The notes: generated by a model from the letters alone, not told the origin. A stretch of DNA of 5,036 nt from Gammaproteobacteria bacterium (GCA_026193675.1 JAPHSO010000298.1:1-5036); one strand, 5' to 3'. Positions 1 through 5,032 are shown, counted from the stretch's first letter. Translations and numbers: made by a program.

Positions 1-158
1 CATGGGGCAGATTGGTGAACTACCTTAATACTCTTAAGGCTCTTGAGACCTTCTCGATCCTGTTGGCTCAGCTTCACATTTTGTGCGCCACAGCCCTGCA
101 ACAAAACAGCTAACCCCGCAATAATTGATAGTGCAACAATTTTGTTCAACTTAATCAA
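1..158 (-). CDS. Lipoprotein of unknown function, N-terminal 52 residues only (truncated by window edge)
   Basis: The reading frame stays open to the left edge, so only the N-terminus is visible. It starts with a basic, short n-region (IKLNK), a hydrophobic stretch and a lipobox LLQGC, so the product should be exported and lipidated at the Cys at about residue 24. The mature part begins GAQNVKLSQQDREG, a charged helical-looking segment. The start is chosen as TTG (156-158): an in-frame TAG lies immediately before it, no ATG is available, and AGGAAA sits 6 nt upstream (165-170). A second TTG at 147-149 is possible but further from the ribosome binding site. The gene lies 90 nt downstream of the 229-residue membrane-anchored protein, on the same strand. 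The visible part does not identify a family, so no function is proposed. Confidence 0.72.
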   Translation of the reverse strand, partial: MIKLNKIVALSIIAGLAVLLQGCGAQNVKLSQQDREGLKSLKSIKVVHQSAP

Positions 159-164
159 CTATAG

Positions 165-170
165 TTTCCT
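165..170 (-). promoter_or_regulatory. Ribosome binding site for the TTG-started lipoprotein
   Basis: AGGAAA on the minus strand, 6 nt before the TTG at 158-156. Together with the in-frame TAG directly before the TTG, it decides the start of the truncated lipoprotein gene. Confidence 0.6.
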
Positions 171-198
171 TTATATAAAAAATTCCAGATATTGTGAG

Positions 199-214
199 CA
201 ACTCTGAGGAGTTG
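199..214. other. Small perfect hairpin between two genes (possible weak terminator or processing site)
   Basis: CAACTC and GAGTTG form a perfect 6-bp stem with a 4-nt loop in the 90-nt gap between the 229-residue protein gene and the lipoprotein gene. On the minus strand the only T-run (six T) begins about 17 nt after the stem, so it is not a standard intrinsic terminator. It may be an mRNA stability or processing element, or chance. Confidence 0.3.
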
Positions 215-248
215 TAGAGGATAACTTACACTTTCTTCTGAGTGCGTG

Positions 249-938
249 CTACTGCTCAACTCCAGCCTGATCTTTTGCCAAAGCCTGTAGAGGAACGGTT
301 ATCTCCGAAAAGTCTTTAGGGGGCAGGTATTGGAACACCGCCTTACCGCTTTCATTCAATACAATATCAAGTCCCTTATCAGGATAGAGCCAATGGGTAA
401 CCTTAGCCTTCTCTTCAACAACTTTCTGCTGCGGTACACCAAATCGTTGCGTCAATAGCTCCGCATTCAGTTTTGCCTTGGGGATATAGGTCATCGAATG
501 GATAGGCATTTGATAAAGCAGTTCGAGATCAGCACTGTTCAGAGAAACTTTGCGCCCTCCATTGCCCATCTTGGCGATACGTGTTCCACCTTTATAAAAA
601 CGCTCCATATCTTCTATTGAGGCATCAATGACAACCACAACTTGAGCCTTGATAGCTGATAAAAGAATACGGTCAAAATAGGCCTCAACCACTCGAACTC
701 GATCATCACCTCTCTCAAACAGCGAGACTTCCGCAGGCTCCTGAAATTTATTTTCAACCTGCTTAAGAGTGCTATGGCCAATCGTCAACCCAAAGACCTC
801 AATTAATCCCGTCTCTGTGGGTGTGATTAACCAGGGGAGATCGGTGCGCGCATCATGCTCTCTGCCCGGTATCGACAATGCAATGGCCATGACAATAATT
901 GCGACAACCAGAACGCCGATAAAGTTTTTTCGATCCAT
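249..938 (-). CDS. Membrane-anchored protein with two BamE-like halves, function unknown
   Basis: This 229-residue product has a short basic N-terminus (MDRKN), one hydrophobic helix at about residues 6-23, and a soluble remainder expected in the periplasm. I do not recognise the family with certainty. The soluble part seems to hold two similar halves. Residues ~48-75 contain VFGLTIGHSTLKQVENKF followed by EPAE, and residues ~155-205 contain KLNAELLTQRFGVPQ, then HWLYPDKGLDIVL and GKAVFQYL. The pattern of a 'G-x-(S/T)-x-x-x-V/L...(F/L)G-x-P' helix followed by a W-Y strand and a hydrophobic strand ending in a Gly-Lys turn resembles the SmpA/OmlA (BamE) fold; this is inference. There is no lipobox and no cysteine. 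The ATG lies 5 nt after the stop of the upstream membrane protein gene, and its ribosome binding site GGAG overlaps the last codons of that gene, so the two should be translated together and may form a complex. Confidence 0.85.
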   Translation of the reverse strand: MDRKNFIGVLVVAIIVMAIALSIPGREHDARTDLPWLITPTETGLIEVFGLTIGHSTLKQVENKFQEPAEVSLFERGDDRVRVVEAYFDRILLSAIKAQVVVVIDASIEDMERFYKGGTRIAKMGNGGRKVSLNSADLELLYQMPIHSMTYIPKAKLNAELLTQRFGVPQQKVVEEKAKVTHWLYPDKGLDIVLNESGKAVFQYLPPKDFSEITVPLQALAKDQAGVEQ

Positions 939-943
939 TCAGA

Positions 944-1453
944 CTACTCCGCAGTGCTCTGTTCAGGATTGGGGAAACGTTTGAGCATACCGTCAGGCAC
1001 GCGACCACTCTTTGCCTGATGCATCGCATCTGACTCCATCACAATGAGGGCCAATATTGAAAACATGCTCGGTAGGAAGGCGACACCCGCAATGGCGTAA
1101 TGACCCGGCTTAAGTTGGTTTGCATCACCGCCAACTGAGAGAATTAAAGCGGCAATGACAAGCGCAACAAATAGAATCATCCCCACAAAAAAACGGCTGC
1201 GGCGCATACAGAGCTGCCAATGAACCATCACATACCACGATTCGTTGTTGAGCTCTCTGCGGCCCCGTATCAATAGGTAGCTCAAGACAACCACAGAGAT
1301 TGCTGGCGTAACCAGAGCCAACACCGGATATGTCTTCATCATGCCCAGAAGTCCCACAAACAGCAGGATATGGTTTGTGATGAGATTGATTAAAAACAGT
1401 TCGTGAGGAAAGCGCGCCTTTTTCGATTGCGCCTCAGTAATTTGGTATTCCAT
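944..1453 (-). CDS. Four-helix integral membrane protein, function unknown
   Basis: This 169-residue protein has four hydrophobic segments at about residues 19-38, 43-63, 88-108 and 119-139. Positive charge clusters at the N-terminus (K11 K12 R14), between helices 2 and 3 (RGRR at 63-66, RRSR at 84-87) and at the C-terminus, so both ends and the middle loop should be cytoplasmic. A WYVMVHWQLC segment in the middle loop and histidines at 17, 28, 78, 118 and 144 are visible, but no known cofactor motif can be assigned. The ATG at 1453 follows a weak GGAA site. The gene lies 99 nt downstream of the beta-propeller gene, in an A/T-rich gap with no clear terminator or strong promoter, and is tightly coupled to the following gene. 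It looks like a small inner-membrane partner of that protein. No family is named because none is securely recognised. Confidence 0.85.
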   Translation of the reverse strand: MEYQITEAQSKKARFPHELFLINLITNHILLFVGLLGMMKTYPVLALVTPAISVVVLSYLLIRGRRELNNESWYVMVHWQLCMRRSRFFVGMILFVALVIAALILSVGGDANQLKPGHYAIAGVAFLPSMFSILALIVMESDAMHQAKSGRVPDGMLKRFPNPEQSTAE

Positions 1454-1552
1454 CTATGTTCCAGCCGAAATAAATTGGCGTACAAACTACCATCCGCCCC
1501 CGATTTTATCCAGCAAATAGAGGGATAAACGACTAATTAATAAGTTTGATGA

Positions 1553-2680
1553 TTATTCACGAAAGATGAAGCGGCACCGTTTCAATTCGGAAGCGGGTCT
1601 CTTTATCAATTCCCCCATCTTGGTGCCAAAGATGAACTCCTGCCCACCAGGAGAAGGGATAACAAATGGACGCAGATCATGCCCAATCGTAAAACAGGCC
1701 ACCTCCTCACCACTCCTTTTATCGAGCTTATGCAGCACGTCATCCATCGCCAGGATATAGAGATAATCATCATCGGCCTCAATCTCCGCCATAATTGATG
1801 ACCAGCTTCCCGGATAGCCTGGATTACTCCAGTTAATCGTACGATGCCGCCATCTCTGTTTACCATCAGTCGAATTAAGGGCATATATCCAGCCGGTAGG
1901 GGACCAGAAGTAGACCACGCCATCACTCACCAATTCTGAGTTAATAAAATTTCCGGCTACAAAACGCCATTTAATATTTCCATTATCGGGATCAATACCA
2001 AACATCTCATCGTGATAACCACCTGCTACCAATACACCGTTAGAAATGTCGAGCTGACGCAGGTATTGCCAGTCGTTATAACGATCAACCTGCCAATTCA
2101 CCTTTCCATTGTTAACCGTTAGTGAATAGAGCACACCATTACCGGCAGCAAGCAGGATATTTTCTCCATAGCCGACAGGGGCATAGCCGATGCGCGCATT
2201 TCCAGATGTTTTAAACTGCCAGAGCTGTGTACCATCGTTCAGACTCATTGCCTTAAGCAGATCACCATCACCGATGACCAGCATCTCCTGATAAATCAGC
2301 GGAACACTAAATTCCCGCTGCGCAGAAAGAGTCCAGCGGATCTTTCCGTTCTGCTTGTCACGAATAGAGATATCGTGACGACCACTCACCACTAACAGCT
2401 CATCCGCTATTCGCGGCTGAAATACTGCAGGACTCTTCAAAGCGTGACTCCAGCGAAGTTTCCCCGTTGTGGTATCCCACGCCTCAATGGCACGCTGTCC
2501 ATTAACGAACAGTGTCTCTCCATCGAGCGCAGGAGGATAGATGTTAGGGTTGGCACTTTGCCAACTGATTTGATGTGAAGTGGTCTCTGCGACCTGAGCC
2601 TCCACATTCCCTACAAAAAAAAGTGACGCAATCGCCACCGCCAAAGCGGCGGCAAGATTGCGCCAATTGTTGTTATGCAT
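1553..2680 (-). CDS. Exported PQQ-like (BamB/quinoprotein-type) beta-propeller protein
   Basis: This 375-residue protein begins with a Sec signal peptide: a basic n-region, a hydrophobic core at ~10-23 and probable cleavage after V26-E27-A28. The rest is built of PQQ-like repeats. Six good copies of the (A/S)-x-D-x-x-x-G-K-x-x-W signature end at W77, W116, W154, W196, W238 and W277, spaced 38-42 residues apart. A degenerate seventh near 317-328 (HKLDKRSGEEVA) lacks the Trp. This predicts a seven- or eight-bladed propeller in the periplasm. Such folds occur in BamB and in true quinoprotein dehydrogenases, but the vicinal Cys pair typical of PQQ alcohol dehydrogenases is absent and no haem motif is present, so bound PQQ should not be assumed. 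C329 and C369 could form a disulfide. The gene is 38 nt downstream of the cytochrome c lipoprotein gene, suggesting joint expression. The ribosome binding site is weak (AGAAG close to the ATG). A partner or scaffold role for the cytochrome is inference. Confidence 0.9.
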   Translation of the reverse strand: MHNNNWRNLAAALAVAIASLFFVGNVEAQVAETTSHQISWQSANPNIYPPALDGETLFVNGQRAIEAWDTTTGKLRWSHALKSPAVFQPRIADELLVVSGRHDISIRDKQNGKIRWTLSAQREFSVPLIYQEMLVIGDGDLLKAMSLNDGTQLWQFKTSGNARIGYAPVGYGENILLAAGNGVLYSLTVNNGKVNWQVDRYNDWQYLRQLDISNGVLVAGGYHDEMFGIDPDNGNIKWRFVAGNFINSELVSDGVVYFWSPTGWIYALNSTDGKQRWRHRTINWSNPGYPGSWSSIMAEIEADDDYLYILAMDDVLHKLDKRSGEEVACFTIGHDLRPFVIPSPGGQEFIFGTKMGELIKRPASELKRCRFIFRE

Positions 2681-2718
2681 ATCTTCTTATTAAGTTATTC
2701 CGTTTTTACTTACAGCCT

Positions 2719-3666
2719 TTAGTCACACTTGGCACCCTGTTTAACCCAGCTGATCATCAGTGCAGTATTTGGATGATCACGACCTTCCGCAGGACTAATA
2801 CCTGCAGGCATACGGTTTTGCACCAGACGTTGATAGAGCTTACTTCCTGCCGAATCACCCGGCTTAACGATCTTCACAGGAGGTAGACCCTCTTCTGCCT
2901 TGGCGATCGAATCTGCACCCAACATAACACCTTCATAACTGGTCATATCGAGCTCATGGAAGCTTGGTGGCTCCTGATTCGACATATGGCAATCGGTACA
3001 GGCCAGTGGTGAACCAAATGCATTTTTGGCTGACCAGAGTGGTTGAATAATGTTTTTGTAGTTTGCATCATTCTTAGCACCTGCTTCGATCCACTTTTTC
3101 ACCTTAATGATGTTTGGTGCATCGGTTGGATAGTCAAACGCAACACCAAATGGCATACGGTTGTTACGCAGATGATTTCTCAGAAGACTCTTAGAGGCCT
3201 TTTTACCTGGATAGATGATCTTTCGTTGTGGCGACTCCATTGAGCCCTTCTTGATACCTTCACAACTGGTGAGATCCAAACCGCGATATGATTTTGCCGG
3301 ATCATTAGAGCTATGACACATGACACATGCAGGTCCTTGTCCAAATGCGTTCGATTGGCGCATCAGCGTGGCAATATACTCATACGAAACGGGAATATTA
3401 CGATCCAACACCAGACGACTTACCGCATCATCCGTTGTCGCTGAACGAACAGCTGATGCGATATTCTCATTGGCAGTATGCTCTGCCTGGAGATGCTCAG
3501 ATTTTGCCGCCTCAATGGCCAGATCATTGAGTGACATCGATGACGTCATGTCTGCCTTTTCATGCTCCTCGTGTTCATCATGCCCCTCCATTCCTGCACA
3601 GGCGAAAAGGGTTAGCGATGCCGCAGCAACGCCAACCATACGTAAAATACGTTGTTTTTTGTTCAT
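2719..3666 (-). CDS. Dihaem cytochrome c lipoprotein with duplicated haem domain
   Basis: This 315-residue protein has a signal peptide ending in a lipobox-like LFAC (C23; Phe at -2 is not the usual small residue). A His/acidic stretch follows (H26, H29, H32, H35 within GHDEHEEHE), then a helical linker and two c-type haem sites: C114-V-M-C-H118 and C223-T-D-C-H227. The halves are duplicated. Each has, in order, CxxCH, a (L/M)TS(C/Y)EG turn (132-137, 241-246), a (Y/K)PG turn, an NRMP(F/A)G motif giving candidate axial Met ligands M171 and M286, and an ending W(I/V)xxGAK. This layout resembles the planctomycete-type cytochrome c domain (PSCyt1-like), an assignment from memory. Extra cysteines C135 and C314 may form a disulfide. 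It should transfer electrons in the periplasm, attached to a membrane. The ATG is preceded by GGGGAGAG at suitable spacing. The gene heads the pair with the propeller gene and follows a compound regulatory region. Electron donor and acceptor are unknown. Confidence 0.93.
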   Translation of the reverse strand: MNKKQRILRMVGVAAASLTLFACAGMEGHDEHEEHEKADMTSSMSLNDLAIEAAKSEHLQAEHTANENIASAVRSATTDDAVSRLVLDRNIPVSYEYIATLMRQSNAFGQGPACVMCHSSNDPAKSYRGLDLTSCEGIKKGSMESPQRKIIYPGKKASKSLLRNHLRNNRMPFGVAFDYPTDAPNIIKVKKWIEAGAKNDANYKNIIQPLWSAKNAFGSPLACTDCHMSNQEPPSFHELDMTSYEGVMLGADSIAKAEEGLPPVKIVKPGDSAGSKLYQRLVQNRMPAGISPAEGRDHPNTALMISWVKQGAKCD

Positions 3667-3698
3667 AGTCAGATCTCTCCCCGATCGATGAATTTATT

Positions 3699-3728
3699 GC
3701 TTAAGCTGTTTTATTATTGTCACTTAAG
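3699..3728 (-). repeat. Leader repeat copy 1 (proximal to the cytochrome start)
   Basis: A 30-nt unit matching copy 2 (3740-3769) at 24 of 30 positions; the first 20 nt match at 18 of 20. The repeat period is 41 nt. CTTAAG occurs at both ends (3700-3705 and 3723-3728) and is self-complementary, so the unit can fold with a 6-bp stem and a 17-nt A/U-rich loop. It lies in the predicted 5' leader, about 33 nt before the ATG. It could be an mRNA element or a DNA operator (41 bp is close to four helical turns). Confidence 0.5.
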
Positions 3729-3739
3729 ATTTTTGTATC

Positions 3740-3769
3740 GCTTGAGCTGTTTAATTATTTTTACGCAAG
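3740..3769 (-). repeat. Leader repeat copy 2 (distal)
   Basis: The second copy of the 30-nt imperfect repeat, 41 nt from copy 1. GCTTG at 3740-3744 and CAAGC at 3766-3770 give a perfect 5-bp stem. The stem ends differ in sequence from those of copy 1 (CTTAAG/CTTAAG), yet pairing is kept. TTGCTT at 3697-3702 also complements AAGCAA at 3767-3772, allowing an alternative long-range fold over both copies. Confidence 0.5.
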
Positions 3770-3814
3770 CAATTGAAGTAAGAAGAAGCTCACTTCATGG
3801 TTAGACCAGACCAC

Positions 3815-3842
3815 AATATATGAATTATGTGATCTATATCAA
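3815..3842 (-). promoter_or_regulatory. Candidate sigma-70 promoter for the cytochrome c gene
   Basis: On the minus strand, TTGATA (3842-3837, 5 of 6 to TTGACA) and TATATT (3820-3815, 5 of 6 to TATAAT) are 16 nt apart. Transcription would start near 3808, giving a leader of about 142 nt. The -35 element lies inside the FNR/CRP-like site, so a regulator bound there would block this promoter. The alternative is a class II activated promoter starting near 3794, using TCTAAC (3805-3800) as a -10, which would place the regulator site at about -41.5. Sequence alone cannot choose between them. Confidence 0.35.
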
Positions 3843-3843
3843 A
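3828..3843. promoter_or_regulatory. FNR/CRP-family operator, strong match
   Basis: On the minus strand TTGATATAGATCAC (3842-3829) matches the FNR consensus TTGAT-N4-ATCAA at 9 of 10 defined positions. On the plus strand TGTGATCTATATCAAA (3828-3843) matches the CRP consensus TGTGA-N6-TCACA at 9 of 10. Both share the centre 3835.5. An FNR/ANR/DNR-type or CRP-type regulator is plausible. A cytochrome gene downstream makes oxygen or redox control the more natural reading, but this is inference. Confidence 0.5.
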
Positions 3844-3861
3844 TTATTTTCATAAAATAAT
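3843..3861. repeat. Perfect A/T-rich palindrome (8-bp arms, 3-nt centre)
   Basis: ATTATTTT, CAT, AAAATAAT: a perfect inverted repeat lying between the two FNR-like sites and touching the edge of the stronger one. It may be a further operator or an A/T-rich UP-like or bending element. In such A/T-rich DNA an 8-bp arm is suggestive rather than conclusive. Confidence 0.4.
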
Positions 3862-3873
3862 GACATAAATCAA
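3860..3873. promoter_or_regulatory. FNR-like site, weaker second copy
   Basis: On the minus strand TTGATTTATGTCAT matches TTGAT-N4-ATCAA at 8 of 10 positions, with one perfect half-site. Its centre (3866.5) is 31 bp, about three helical turns, upstream of the stronger site, so dimers on both would sit on the same face of the helix. Confidence 0.3.
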
Positions 3874-3966
3874 CAAGTTAGAATCCGTTAATATAATAAT
3901 CAGCTAACTTTGTGTGTTCTAAGTGGGAGCGATTTTGTGGAGGCTATAGATCGTGGTCACCGTTTT

Positions 3967-4410
3967 TCAGGGTTTCACCTGTAGCCAGAATGTAACCGGA
4001 CCATCATTGACCAGTGAGACCTGCATATCTGTACCGAATATCCCCGTTGCAACATTGGGAAAAGTTTCTCGGGCCTTTGCCACCATCACATCGAACTGGC
4101 GCTCACCTTCCGCAGGGGGGGCTGCAGAAGAGAAACTGGGGCGCTTGCCGCTATTGGTATCGGCTGCGAGGGTAAATTGCGGAACCAGTAGTAGACCTCC
4201 CTTAATGTCAGCAAGGCTGACATTCATCTTGCCACTGTTATCTTCAAAGATACGGTAGCTGACAATACGCTCGAGCAGTCGCTCAGCCGAGCTGGCAGTA
4301 TCATCACGTTCGACACCAATCAGTGCGAGAATCCCCTGGTCGATCTCACCAACTGTCTGCTTATCGACTGTAACGCTGGCCCTGGTGACCCGCTGAATGA
4401 GTGCAATCAA
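3967..4410 (-). CDS. dtd: D-aminoacyl-tRNA deacylase
   Basis: Dtd hydrolyses the ester bond of D-aminoacyl-tRNAs (and mischarged Gly-tRNA-Ala) in the cytoplasm, freeing tRNA and preventing D-residues from entering translation. The 147-residue product has the family's usual length and landmarks: N-terminal MIALIQRVTRASV, the active-site QFTL segment (78-81), AADTNSGKRPSF (82-93), and the C-terminal VNDGPVTFWLQV (134-145) with the Gly137-cisPro138 chiral-selection motif. The residue before QFTL is Pro77, where E. coli has Ser; from memory this is a known variant. The start is TTG: AGGAG lies 9 nt upstream, an in-frame TAG closes the frame just before it, and the N-terminus matches the family. 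Transcription must begin between the terminator at 4468-4508 and the start, so dtd is probably its own unit. No clear terminator follows it, so some readthrough into the cytochrome region is possible. Confidence 0.97.
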   Translation of the reverse strand: MIALIQRVTRASVTVDKQTVGEIDQGILALIGVERDDTASSAERLLERIVSYRIFEDNSGKMNVSLADIKGGLLLVPQFTLAADTNSGKRPSFSSAAPPAEGERQFDVMVAKARETFPNVATGIFGTDMQVSLVNDGPVTFWLQVKP

Positions 4411-4419
4411 AACGCTCTT

Positions 4420-4424
4420 CTCCT
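4420..4424 (-). promoter_or_regulatory. dtd: Ribosome binding site deciding the TTG start of dtd
   Basis: AGGAG on the minus strand, 9 nt before TTG (4410-4408). An in-frame TAG overlaps this site, so no start further upstream is possible. Confidence 0.75.
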
Positions 4425-4467
4425 AAGAATATAGCTACGCCCTATTCTACCTGCAAAGCCCGCGCGT

Positions 4468-4508
4468 AAAAAAACGCCTGGACGAAATACTCGACCAGGC
4501 GTTTTTTT
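4468..4508. terminator. Bidirectional intrinsic terminator after the DsrE-like gene
   Basis: A7-CGCCTGG and CCAGGCG-T7 form a perfect 14-bp helix (7 G/C-rich pairs at 4475-4481 with 4495-4501, plus 7 A-T pairs) around a 13-nt loop. Inside the loop CGA/TCG can add 3 bp after an A-A mismatch. A T-run follows the stem on both strands. On the minus strand it starts 20 nt after the stop of the DsrE-like gene and should end that transcript, isolating dtd. Confidence 0.93.
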
Positions 4509-4528
4509 AATAGAGCAGCCCCAAGTGA

Positions 4529-4975
4529 CTAGGGGCGGATATAGGAGTAGCCCTGCTCCTGCAGCTCCATGATGCGAATAACACCACCGGGTACAACCTG
4601 CACACCTTCGGTCAACGGTGGTCGCTTGCCACCGTTCTTCTTGGCCATCTTATCCAGGGTATTGCCACAGGCACTAAAGGTGACATCCTGTTGTGCCAAC
4701 GATGCAACTCGCTTATTCAGCTTGTGCTTGGCAGTCAGCATCTTCAAACCGGGCCCGTAGGCAACGATCTCGACATCGACATTGTCGATACCCAGCGATT
4801 TCTGGACATTTACCGCATTATTAAGCGCAATATTCATCGCCGTCATATCGGCACTGCTAACCTGAATCACCAACTTCTCCTTCTCTTTCTCGGCCGTATT
4901 CATATTGGCACAGCCACTGATAAAGAGCAGCGAGGCGATGGAGATAAGAATGAGTTTTAGACCGTTCTTTTTCAT
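4529..4975 (-). CDS. DsrE/DsrF-like family lipoprotein
   Basis: This 148-residue protein has a basic N-terminus (MKKNGLK), a hydrophobic core and a lipobox I-S-G-C22, so it should be lipidated and face the periplasm. After a short charged linker (NTAEKEKEK), the remainder matches the single-domain DsrE/DsrF family typified by COG1416: KLVIQVSS strand (34-41), an Asn-rich helix (~46-61), VDVEIVAYGPGLKML (66-80), DVTFSACGNTLDKM (97-110) with conserved Cys103, and GVQVVPGGVIRIMELQEQG to a C-terminal YSYIRP. Cytoplasmic relatives are linked to sulfur relay, with the Cys as a possible persulfide carrier; that role is not proven for this exported version. The gene has the best ribosome binding site in the window (AGGAGG, 4988-4983, 7 nt before ATG) and a strong terminator. 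It is probably the last or only gene of its transcript, and a bulged hairpin occupies its leader. Confidence 0.92.
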   Translation of the reverse strand: MKKNGLKLILISIASLLFISGCANMNTAEKEKEKLVIQVSSADMTAMNIALNNAVNVQKSLGIDNVDVEIVAYGPGLKMLTAKHKLNKRVASLAQQDVTFSACGNTLDKMAKKNGGKRPPLTEGVQVVPGGVIRIMELQEQGYSYIRP

Positions 4976-4989
4976 AATATTCCCTCCTA

Positions 4990-5032
4990 GGGTGTTTTTA
5001 GTTTAATGATATTCTTTCTCATTAAACCACCC
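4990..5032 (-). promoter_or_regulatory. Bulged inverted repeat in the leader of the DsrE-like gene (operator or RNA element)
   Basis: The core is GTTTAATGA (5001-5009) and TCATTAAAC (5019-5027): perfect 9-bp arms around 9 nt. Outside it GGGTG (4990-4994) pairs with CACCC (5028-5032), leaving a 6-nt A-rich bulge (UAAAAA) on the 3' side in RNA. The helix ends 1 nt before the UAGGAGG run carrying the ribosome binding site. The CACCC strand could instead pair within CCCUAGGAGGG, which would hide the ribosome binding site. It may be a DNA operator with 9-9-9 geometry or a leader RNA switch. No known riboswitch class is recognised. Confidence 0.5.

Larger units (their letters stand above)
3667..3966 (-). 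promoter_or_regulatory. 300-bp control region of the cytochrome c/propeller genes
   Basis: This gap between dtd and the cytochrome gene holds no supported protein gene. It is strongly A/T-rich in its middle. Reading toward the cytochrome it contains: no clear terminator after dtd; a weak FNR-like site (3860-3873); a palindrome (3843-3861); a strong FNR/CRP-like site (3828-3843) overlapping a candidate sigma-70 promoter (3815-3842); a predicted leader of about 140 nt with two imperfect repeats (3699-3769); and the ribosome binding site GGGGAGAG just before the ATG. The elements are listed separately. Confidence 0.6.

Noticed and set aside
1454..1552. Promoter or terminator in the gap before the four-helix protein gene
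   Set aside because: A TAAAAT near the middle has no matching -35, and no G/C-rich stem with a T-run is present, so neither element can be supported.
1606..1926. Minus-strand frame of 106 codons inside the propeller gene
   Set aside because: Lies in another frame of a strongly supported repeat protein; its Trp/Arg-rich, low-information product suggests a shadow.
1553..2680. True PQQ-dependent dehydrogenase
   Set aside because: The propeller has PQQ-type repeats but is short, lacks the vicinal cysteines typical of PQQ alcohol dehydrogenases, and shows no identifiable catalytic site.
2681..2718. Terminator between the cytochrome and propeller genes
   Set aside because: The 38-nt gap contains no stem followed by a T-run on the minus strand, so the two genes are taken as co-transcribed.
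3320..3691. Plus-strand frame of 123 codons, with a nested frame at 3327-3530
   Set aside because: Antisense to the cytochrome c gene, which has clear haem motifs and a signal peptide; the products show no recognisable domain.
3953..4258. Plus-strand frame of 101 codons starting GTG, with a GGAGG upstream
   Set aside because: Antisense to dtd, which is unmistakable. The product looks like a complement artefact, and the GGAGG is about 12 nt from the start and probably chance.
4444..4480. Possible promoter for dtd with TAGAAT (4449-4444) as -10
   Set aside because: The -10 matches 5 of 6, but no acceptable -35 is found at 16-18 nt spacing. A promoter must exist here or read through the terminator, but this sequence does not fix it.
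4691..4960. Plus-strand frames of 89 and 63 codons opposite the DsrE-like gene
   Set aside because: Antisense to a gene with a lipobox, strong ribosome binding site, conserved family motifs and terminator.
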